Shown piece after piece: positions 54,991 to 64,000 of a stretch of DNA of 64,000 nucleotides (position 1 is the stretch's first letter; each line of letters starts with the position of its first letter). This stretch comes from Scatophagus argus. Lineage: Eukaryota; Chordata; Actinopteri; Scatophagidae. The stretch covers positions 6,784,802 to 6,848,801 of the forward strand of contig NC_058512.1 in assembly GCF_020382885.2 (NCBI RefSeq). Direction: 5' to 3'. The notes under the pieces were generated by a model. It was not told the origin of the DNA and made no database searches. It saw only the letters and a program-made list of their open reading frames with translations. The position numbers and the translations under genes were made by a program.

Positions 54991-57900
54991 TTGTCCACTG
55001 TCACTAAGGATGGATCCTTAAATTATCAACTGTGTCAAAAAAACGATGGAAATAATGTTATTTTAGTAAGATAAGGCTGGCTCTAATGGTGAAAATCAGA
55101 TTTTTTGTTCCTCTCCCCAGCCGCTGCCTCATGGCCTTTTGAGGAACCCTGAGATGCAAATGAGTTTCAGTATGTCTCACTGCCACAAAATCTAAACGAC
55201 TGCCTCTAAGATTTTTTTTTTTAATTTATGAGAATGAAAATACCCTGTAATTGATTAATTTTAATAATGATTACAAAAGAAGGCATTAAAAGATTTTTTT
55301 CTGACTAGTTCCTTTGCCCTTGACAGTGATGCACTTCACTGTCAACTTATTCTCAATTGCTATTCAGGTAGCTTGTTATCAGGGAATCTTAATACATTGA
55401 CATCTGTGCTGATATGCATAATGCACTAATTTAGGGAGCAGCGGATGTTGTGAGGAAGTCATGTCATGTACGATATTTAGTGTATCAAGTCTGCCGAAAA
55501 TATATGAAAGCTATTTTACAAGGAAAAAGCCCTAAATGAGTTTACATGCATCTGTACAAAGAGGAGATAAACACAGTTAACTGTTATCTGATAACTTTAT
55601 TATCAAGTTAAAAAAAGACAATGAATTACAATATTTACAGAATATCCAGAGATAAATGGAATAAAATTGTAAACAATCATTCTAGGCAACATCACAACCC
55701 ACCATCAGGTAATCAGATTTATATGGGAAGAAAGGCAAGAAGGAGAGACTCTAGTGTCAAACTATGGAGACAACAGTCTGAAAAGAGAAATGCATTGGAA
55801 AGAAACCAAACATATATACAAGTATCCAGTGTGTTGTCAGCAGGGGTGTACCTTTGGGTAAACTGGGAATATTACAGTCAGGAGACTGCACACAGTGAGG
55901 GCTTCATAGTCATTTTCTATTAAAATGATCACAGACCAACAAACAATTTTGGGTTGACAGCTTCATTACATAGATCATCCAAGTTTATCATCTGGTTTAC
56001 ACTGGACTTTCAATCTGGGCAACAAGCTGCCTTAAAAAGCTTATTATTTTTTTTACAACAGTTGTCTAACAGTTTTTACTTCCAAAAAGCTACAAGCTGG
56101 TCCTGAAAAACAGAAAATGGGCTTTGAGATTCAGCACCAACTCAATCGGTTTTCTGGATATTAACAAGGACTGAGGAGCATAGTGGGGCTGCTACATTCC
56201 CACCTGGGTAGACTATGGGCAGGCCTACTTGGGCAAGTGAGCTGATGCCCTTAGCGGTCATGGAAAGAAGATACTGGAGTGTCACATTTCAGACTAGACA
56301 TGAGCGAGCTAGATCTCAAAGGTATCTCTAGTTTTGCTGGGAACCCACATGGTGGTCAATCCCAGTAAAGGACCAAGCAAATTCTGGATTTCTGGACATT
56401 TTTTTCTTGTCTCTGACCTTGCCATGTTTTTCTCCTTCACAATAAAAGCACTGGCTGTTGATTAGTAGAGAACTGTATCATTTTGTGTTTAAATATTGAA
56501 CAACCACACTGCTCTTCCTTTCTGCTCAATCCCATTACAGTACAAAAAAGGAGATAATTTTCATTGTAACCAGACATTGTACAACAGTGTAATAATGTTG
56601 GATTGGGGACTCAAAAAGCCCCTGAGGGTTAGCTATCATCTTAAGATTTATTTTTTTCTTCTTTTTTTTAAAAGAACACCTAAAGGAAAAGGGGTTAACG
56701 TATCCTTTCTGAAACACCACAGTTCAAACACTTAACAAGTAGTTTTGTTTTCTATACATGGCTGCAAACATGTAGTTCACCTGGGTTCCACCTGTAGAAC
56801 TCTAATTCCAAAATTCTATGATCCAAACCCAGATTTCCCATTTCCATCAATGGTTCAATGTTCAGGAAGGACAATCACAGCAGCAAACACAGCAGGATAG
56901 GTAAGTATTTTAGTGCCAAGAACACAATTACATAAATTGCGCTCTTCTACAAATGTGATATTGTAGTAATCAGCCATTTTATTTTAGACTCTTTTGTTGT
57001 TCCTCATTGGTCTTAATGGAAGTGGACCTAAATTTGACTTAATTGCTATTTATCATCTTATAAGGCTTTAGGGCATTCAAGCAGCAACTTCCAACAATAC
57101 AATCTCTGCCTTTTATCAGTATCAACAACAACGTGACAACTTTGTCTAAAAAGAAGCACACAAATGCAGGCCGTGTCAATACAGGATGAAAATTTAAAGG
57201 GGCTAAAGTTGGGAAATTTGACACCAATCTTCAACACAGTCCTGGTGGCAAATATACTTTATACACTGCCCGTGGAAACACATGTTCTTAGGGCTTTCTG
57301 ACCTGCTTACACTTGTCTTTTCAGTGTATCTCATCACATCAAAACTGGATGACAGGCGGTAGGAAAACTGTGGCATCTGCCATAAGTTTCTGAAGAAACA
57401 TTTTAAAGCACAAGATTTGAGCTTAAACCTTGATGCCAGACTGGCAGTCATTTGGATACCGAAAACACAAATTCGGGTGATGTGGAGGAACCTGGATGGA
57501 ATTGAGGTAATCACCATGGCTGACTGTGAAAGGCAGAGACATCTGTCAATCAAAGAAACATGGTTCCAAACACACCTATTATATAGAATTCCATTTGAGG
57601 TGCTCACAGTGTTAAAAAAACACACTTATAGAAATCACAAGCAGCATTTCTTCATAAATAGCATAACCTTTCTCTCCAGACAATCTTCCAATCTTAGAAT
57701 CAGAAATGTTACAACTGGTATTGGTATTTATAATGCAGCCACAATGAAGTCAAATCTAACTTAATCTAATGTGACCTTTCAGATTCAACAAAAACTTTCC
57801 AAATTGCCACTAAGACACACATTAGAAGAAGTGAAATAAGTGAAATAAGGCCAAAGATTCTTGTGAAATTTTATTTTGAGAGAGAAGTTGGGTGATTTCC

Positions 57901-59268
57901 AGGTACTTCAAACCAGTTTTTTTTCTTTGTTAAAGCAATTATAGCCATTTATAGCCATATAGTATCAGTGAATTTTAAGGCACTTGGGCACTGGCTTCAA
58001 CACTCAGCCTTGGTAGTCAACTTGGTTTTTGCACAATACAATCCAGTCAGCCAGGCCACACTCAAGGGCAACCTGGTTCTGCTTTATTGACCTATTCGTA
58101 ATATGTCTTTTAACAGATCATTTATTTATAATTTGTGGATGCACAGATAGTATGAGGACAGAGTTTGACTGTATCATATCCAATTTTTTCCCTGAAAAGA
58201 CAAGTGTAATTTCTGTCTACAGATCATGATGATATGATATTACACCAGTGTTGTTAAAACCCGTAGTGATGTTTCAGGCTAACTCTTGCTATGCTAAGCT
58301 TAACGGATAGCTACATCATATGGATAGAGTCATGACACATTGAACATATCTCTGCTGTTATATTGAGCTGAAAAGAGCGCAAGTTAACTGTGATTTTGCT
58401 TAACCTGGACTCCAAACAACTTCATATCCTACAGGGGAGGGGAGATTTTAACTAATTCCATTCCTTAAAAGATCATCACGTCGGTGAGATTACTGGACAA
58501 TAACAGAGAACGGTCAAAATGATAAGGGTGCCACAGGCTGAAGGCTTATACGCAGTATAATATTAAGGGACCTAAAATATAGCAATTTGCTACAAACATC
58601 AGGGGAAATTGTCAGTATTTCTACAAATGAAGAAAACAAGTTTGTAATTTCACTAAAATAGATAAGGTGCGACTCTTCCCCAAGGAATACTTCTACACAT
58701 TTAACACAAGGCTAAGATGAAAAGGGTCTCAGAGTTTAACAAGAAACGAAAGGTATCTCTACAGCGGGCCACGGTTGTAAATGCTTTAATATTTTGTTTG
58801 TTTACTTTATGTAAATTTACAATAACCCTGTTTTGGATGAGCAGGGATTGGGTGGTGAGGGGGAGGGGGGGTATAAAAGGTGCTTCAATTCATAAAATGC
58901 TAAATTTAGTTTACCATTTTGGACAACATTCTTTATAAATATCTTAGTTTTATCTAGGTGGGATCTTTCACTGTAGATTTGACCAGAATGTCAGCAATAA
59001 AGAGTTCTGTTCACTATTGGTTACCAATATATTAAAATCTGTCCTAGGGGACTGCCCATTTAAAGAGCTCAGCCGTTTTATGCAGCACAACCTAATACTT
59101 AAATATGTAACACCTAAAATCTATTAACGCGCCAACTTACAAGAAGTCACTTTTTTCAGTTTCAGTTTTTTCGCTTCCTTTGACATCCTATTTTAAGATT
59201 CAACTCAGTGCTGATCCTACCCATTGCTATCAGTTTCTAGTACAATATCCCAAGAGGCCACAATCAGT

Positions 59269-61964
59269 TCAACCAAACTGTTGATCCTTTTTGGTGTCAA
59301 GCATTTCTTTGTCTTCCACATACTGACTTTGACTTCTAAGGGACAGATCACCTTCCTCTTTTCCATTGCTGGACAGGTCCAATCCTGTGTCCAGGGAGGG
59401 GCCAGTGGAAGATGAAGCTGAGGCCTCTATTGCGGGGGCGGTGCTGGTGTCCATTCGGCTGTTGTTAACCATCCTAATCATGAAGGAAGGAGCAAATGTA
59501 AATGCTTTCACAATGTTAAAAGATATGGACAAACATATGAGTGATGAAAGAAAGGGTGTGATTTTAAATATGCAGACACACTGTGATAAAACAGAACTAA
59601 AGTCTACAGCCACACTAGAGACTGTGTGTGCTTTGAGTTAAATGCTAACATGCTAATGTTTAGCAGGTATGTTTACCAGGTGTTTGTTTGTTTAGCATGT
59701 GAGCATGCTAATGTTTGCCAACATGACACTCAGGCTACTGAAACACCTTTCATGATAATTCAATAGCTGTCAAGACCGCAAATGTCAACATCATAGTGGT
59801 AAAGTTAGGTGATTGCCAAAGTCATTAGGATTCATTGTCTCGGGACCACATGTCACAACATCAGCCTGATTCTGGCGCCACATTTTCTATCTGCTCTCTG
59901 CCTTTGGCACACACACTCTCTGTCATTTCAGATCCTGCCACTCCCTCCTGACCTGCAGTAACCCCAATGTTCTTGCCATTCAAATCACCCGTCTTCCCCT
60001 TGCCCACCTGTTCCCACTTCCTCATCAGCCTTGCGGTAAATATACCTGCCCATTCACTTTCAGTCAGATTGTCTAATGTGCTATTTAGTGATCAAGCCTT
60101 TTTTTTCCTCCTCTTCCATTTGGACTCCTGCCCTCTGGCTGGATAATTTTGTCTCCATGTCTGCCTGGTATTGATCTTTGTCTGTTGTGATTTTCAGTAA
60201 AGTCGAACTTTTAACTTTGCCAGACTGGTCCATCCCTGGTTTACAGAATAATCTTACCATGACTGTCTGTACTAAATTTCATTGAAATTCACCCAATACT
60301 CTCCATAGAGCCATGCTGCTGGTGTGGCTAAAAATGGTTTCTTGCAGTATAGCACTAATAGAGATAGTTTCCACTTCTTGCAAAACTTTGACATCTGAAT
60401 GCCTTTACCAAAAAAAGACCTGAACGTCCTTATTGTTTTCAAAAAGACCAGAAAGACAGGTAAAGAGAACCATGGTAAATTACTGTGTATAGAAAGTACA
60501 CAAACTCACACACAAGAAGTGAAGAGACAGAGAAATAAGAAAAAATACTAACATGCCATGACGCAGGACATGCCGTTCCCACTCGAGGCTGTTGGTGAAG
60601 CAGCGGCCACAAAACTCACAGGGAAGACGCTTCTCTACACCCCCAGGTCCAGAGGTGCTGTTGGTGCTGCTGGTGGGAGATGCAAGGACCTCTGGGAAAT
60701 AGAGTTCAAATGATCAGTCAGTCTAAGAAAGCAGTGGTTTCACAAATGTTAATTTCCTGTTGTTGTAATATTTGAAAACAATCTAAATATTCATTATCAG
60801 GCTTACAATGCATATTCCATACATCCAATACTGAATAATACAACAATTCAAACAGTATACATTCTAAATGTGTTAGAAATTAATGCAGGCTCCTGTGTAG
60901 ACCAAGAACGATCAGTTATATTTGGCATGAAATACGCATTCTACTTCAGTGCGCAACCAATACCAGTCAAGTAACTCTGCGAATTATAACCAAGGAGAAT
61001 GAAATAAGAAAATCTATCCAGAATTACATGGAGACTTTGCCTACTTTGGAAAAGAAACAAACACAAACAAACAAAGAATAGCTAAAACACATTCCTCAGT
61101 GCACAATACATCTTACTTATGGGTCCAGGAGATTTTACGAACGGATCACAACTTGATATAAAATAACCGAGAACAGAAAAGACAGAAAATGACCTTTCAG
61201 CAGAAACCTATTTATGGTGTAATCCCAAAGGTCATGCAAAAGAAATATGTTGTGGGATAGGCTCACATACAGCAGTGAAATATTATTCAGCACTGCTCTG
61301 GTCTTGACTGTCCAACTGTGGAGTATTTGTTCTTTGAGCAAACATCAGTGCGTGTATTTTGCATTCTGAAACAAAAAAGGATGATTCAAACTCAACATAG
61401 TTTCTTCTTCTACACTAAGACAGTTTTTGACAGACAGGATCAGGTGTGTTGTTAACTGGAAATAAGCATTAATGGTGCCTGTTGATGTTTTGATAACAAA
61501 TTAAAATTACGTGACATCTGGTGTTTACTCTGTCACAGTCTACCAACAGAGTAAGGATGAAAATTAGTTGAGACTATTTCCCACAGAAGAGCAACAAAGA
61601 TCAGATTACTTCATCCGTATTTACCTTGTAGGACAGGCCTCTCTTCCTCCACCTCCTTGACTTCCTCTTCATCTTCTTCCTCCTCCTCCTCTTCTTCTTC
61701 TTTGATGTTGTCCTCCATCTCTTCATCGCCCATCTCTCTCTGTTCCTGCACTATGCTCTCCATCATTTCCATTCCTTCGTCGTCATCCTCGTCATCCTCC
61801 TCCTCCTCCACCTCCCCCCCTGTAGCAGCTACTTTTTCACCTCCAAGCATCTCCATCTCCATCATTTCTCTTTCTTCCTCCTCTTCGGCACTGCTCTCTT
61901 GATCCTTTATCATCTCCAGCTGGTCCAGGTTTACCCGGCCCATCAGCTCAAAGTTCCGGATAAC
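59269..61964 (-). CDS. znf462: C2H2 zinc-finger protein, last three coding exons (C-terminal 227 aa); probable znf462
   Basis: Partial gene; the bulk lies beyond position 64,000. Exons in transcript order: 61964-61625, 60691-60553, 59473-59269. Acceptors and donors are GT-AG, the phases (1, then 2) agree, and the frame ends at TGA 59271-59269. The first exon starts VIRNFELMGRVNLDQLEMIK and becomes a highly acidic Glu/Asp/Met-rich stretch of about 90 residues. The second holds a Ser/Thr-rich linker and one C2H2 finger: LPCEFCGRCF, then EWERHVLRHGM. The last encodes a Ser/Thr-rich polar tail of about 68 residues. ZNF462 is a large nuclear multi-finger regulator of development and chromatin. The symbol rests mainly on position and orientation next to rad23b and klf4, as in human 9q31, and on the single C-terminal finger after an acidic region. 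Without the upstream fingers another large C2H2 gene cannot be excluded. No clear poly(A) signal stands out close after the stop; an AATAAA (minus strand) near 58,087 is one option. Confidence 0.65.
59605..60360 (-). repeat. Dispersed TTAGCATGCTAA-family repeat, copy G (interrupted)
   Basis: Runs from CTACAGCCACACTAGAGACT through GCTAACATGCTAATGTTTAG to AAGTCATTAGGATTCATTG. It then breaks at about 59852 and resumes at about 60255 with GACTGTCTGTACTAAATTTC. The middle, about 400 bases, is a separate insertion. All of it lies in the last intron of the probable znf462. Confidence 0.6.
59853..60254. mobile_element. Unclassified insertion inside repeat copy G
   Basis: Pyrimidine-rich, lower-complexity sequence splitting copy G; the repeat sequence on each side is contiguous in the other copies. 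ACCACATG at the left edge and ACCATGAC at the right may be a decayed 8-base target duplication, as hAT-type elements make. No open frame or clear terminal repeat was found, so the class is open. Confidence 0.45.
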
Positions 61965-63014
61965 CTGATCAAAAACAGGGGGTGTTAACCAGTTTGATAC
62001 TGAGTGCTCCAAACAGTATTTTGTGCTGTTTTTCTTTTCTGCTGCAGTTTGTTAAAGCCTTAAAATACACTGATGAGTCCAAGGGTGACAACGATGTGCA
62101 CAAAGATTAAATTTATGGGTGTTTCAGGCTTCATTTCTGTTTTTTATAAAGTGGATTGCAAGTTACACCTGAATAAATATATGAATTTTATGTTGATTGC
62201 TCCCAACAATCTCAAGAGTAATATCTTGTCTTCTTCTTGTATTATAAAGTCTGGAAATGCAGAATTTACACATGGGTTAAGACAGCAAAGCATCTTGATG
62301 CATATCTACTTTTTCTTCTGGTCTAGATTTATTCATTCTATAACACAAATCCACACCCTGTCAATACACTTTCAAACCGCAGTAAAAATAAGTCAATATT
62401 TTAGCAGTAGCCTCTTTTACAACAGTACCTTTAGGTTTTAAGGCTGACTGAAATTTATATTAAGCCAGAGGTGTATTTGTACACTGTGCAATGCAGCATA
62501 GGATGATGTGTCAACTAAAATGATTTGACAGTATGATTTTAAGAAAGAAGATGACCGAACCACATCCTCTCATGGCTTATGTATTTTGTCACAGATGGCG
62601 TCACTCTTTCTGAGCAATTCCCTCCTACCATACTCCCTGAAGACACAGAGCTGTAGCCCTGCAACTTCTTTCCCAGGAGTGACAATGCTTGCTCTTCCAC
62701 TCTTCCCGTCATTAATAAGCTTTAGCTCTGTATCTCACCCAGGAGTAGCCCTGCTATGTTGATCTCCCTTTCAATAATGGACATTTCAAGACTGAGACAC
62801 ATACTTTACATTAGTCTGATGGCAAAAATAAAATTCATCCAATATGAGAAATATTTTTCATTTCAATTCATAGAAACAAAAAGCACTGAAACCACATATG
62901 TAAATACAGCTGGGAAAAACCGAAAAGTCAGAGGATGTTAGGAGCACCTCTCAGTGAGCTCTAATATATAAATACAAGAAATAAGACTTTAATGACATCA
63001 TATTCTAAATACAT

Positions 63015-63390
63015 AAACAGCTTTGCAGCTATAACAGCTTCCACTCTTCAGGGAAGGTTTTCCACAAGATTTTGAGAGTGTTTCTGTGGGAATTTTTGCC
63101 AATTCATGCAGTAGAGCATTTGTGAGGTCAGGCACTGATGTTGGACCAAAAGGCCTGGCTCACAATCCCCGTTTATCCCAAAGGTGTTGGATGGGGTTGA
63201 GTTCAGGACTCTGTGTTTGCCAGTGAAGTTCTTCCACACCAAACTCATCCAACCAGTCATACTGGAATGGAAAAGGTCCTTCCCCAAACTGTTGCCACAC
63301 AGATGGAAGCATAGCATTGTCCAAAATGTCTTGGTTTGCTGAAGCATTAAGATTTCCCTTCACTGGAAGTAAGGGGCCAAGCAAGATGAT
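63015..63390 (-). pseudogene. Tc1/mariner-type transposase remnant (C-terminal part)
   Basis: Minus-strand translation gives the end of a Tc1-like DDE transposase, including QSPELNPIQHLWD, which carries the region of the last catalytic acidic residue. Upstream are NLNASANQDILDN and WQQFGEGPFPFQYDW. Downstream the relic continues in another frame (LVENLP and beyond). Relative to intact fish Tc1 transposases, a short segment is missing before LDEFGVEEL, and the frame breaks after HLWD. The N-terminal DNA-binding half is absent and I saw no clear terminal inverted repeats. It is a dead fragment inside the probable znf462 intron. AAT/ATATTCTAAAT-like words on both sides (about 63001 and 63480) are too short to count as boundaries. 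Confidence 0.8.
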
Positions 63391-63711
63391 TTTGGAGCTC
63401 TTCTAAGATAAGAATATTTGATCCAACTCAGCTGCCTGGTGTGGAGTAACCTTGTAATAACTGTGATCTTGATCTACATAATATTCTAAATGACATCACT
63501 CAGTTGAAGCTCAGCACAACAGCTGAAGGGTTTCCAGTTTTCTTTACTGAGCATCCACAGTTATCATATTCTACCACTCAGGACCCTATCATTTAAAATA
63601 ATTTTGTATCAGTTTTCAAAAAATCTTACACGCTGAAAACTATACATGCTGATCAGTGACGGTGAAGTTGTCATCTTGTGGCTGCAGTTCATCTCATGTC
63701 TGCCACTAAAC

Positions 63712-63800
63712 TCCATTTATCCATTATCTATACCTGCTTATTCCTATTTTAAGTAACAGGAGGGCTGGACCTTATCCCAGCATGCAATGGATAGAATCAG
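63712..63800 (+). repeat. Fragment of a dispersed fish repeat (CCAGCATGCAATGGATAG type)
   Basis: CCATTTATCCATTATCTATA followed by CTTATCCCAGCATGCAATGG; shorter related phrases occur near 11970 (CCCAGCATGCACTGGACAGA) and 48245. Fragment only. Confidence 0.4.
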
Positions 63801-64000
63801 GGATCTGATAAAGAATGAAAAATGATAACTTGGTGCTCTTTCAAGTTTAATGCACTCAAACCTCTGATCAGCTTTCTCACATCATCTCATGAATTATCTC
63901 CTTTAAGGCAGACCGAGAGACGAAACCTTTTCTCTCCTGGATGTGGTTAGAATATTCTGAAGCCCCAGGAATCTGATATGTATGCACCAAGTCATTTTAT

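Larger units (their letters stand above)
53219..59268. other. rad23b-znf462 interval, gene-poor
   Basis: Contains repeat copy F, a GA microsatellite and the doubtful exon at 53.7 kb; the znf462 3' UTR probably takes the right end. Open frames of 115-140 codons on both strands at 57.2-57.8 kb overlap each other and look like chance. Confidence 0.45.
61965..64000. other. Probable znf462 intron, right edge
   Basis: No further zinc-finger exon is visible before the window ends. Apart from the Tc1 relic and a repeat fragment I see nothing. Confidence 0.45.

Noticed and set aside
57203-57764. Frames of 140 (-) and 115 (+) codons
   Set aside because: They overlap each other, have low-information translations and no splice or promoter context.
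61657-61902. Poly-serine plus-strand frame of 81 codons
   Set aside because: Antisense shadow of the Glu-rich zinc-finger exon (GAG/GAA triplets read as TCC/TTC/CTC).

Overview
This window is vertebrate nuclear DNA, almost certainly from a ray-finned (teleost, probably percomorph) fish. The signs are spliced genes with short GT-AG introns, many CA/GA microsatellites, a tRNA-derived SINE family, a Tc1-type transposase remnant, and many copies of dispersed repeats carrying the TTAGCATGCTAA palindrome. No bacterial, plasmid or phage feature was found. Family identifications rest on my reading of the translations; no database search was possible.

Layout. Positions 1-39,800 hold no coding sequence I can support: long unique DNA with microsatellites and decayed repeats, ending in the klf4 promoter. 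klf4 lies at 39,840-42,864 (+), with four coding exons and 434 aa; all splice junctions and phases could be resolved. After a 3.2 kb intergenic stretch comes rad23b at 52,294-46,057 (-), with ten coding exons and 385 aa, also fully resolved. From 52.4 to 59.2 kb lies another gene-poor stretch with a SINE and one doubtful exon. At 61,964-59,269 (-) are the last three coding exons of a C2H2 zinc-finger gene, best explained as znf462; the rest of it lies beyond 64,000. A Tc1 transposase relic sits at about 63.0-63.4 kb.

The order and relative orientation klf4(+) - rad23b(-) - znf462(-) is the mirror image of human 9q31 (ZNF462 - RAD23B - KLF4), which supports orthology of all three genes. They are not an operon and have unrelated roles: a pluripotency/epithelial transcription factor, a proteasome shuttle and nucleotide-excision-repair factor, and a zinc-finger developmental regulator. 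What links them is old synteny. The long gene desert upstream of klf4 probably carries distal regulatory DNA; the clearest candidate by eye is at 35.3-35.9 kb.

I found no convincing undescribed biological system. The points most worth checking are a short upstream ORF overlapping the klf4 start codon, a glutamine tract beside the klf4 acidic activation segment, the promoter-like block 4 kb upstream of klf4, two repeats broken by later insertions, and a possible unannotated exon at 53.7 kb.
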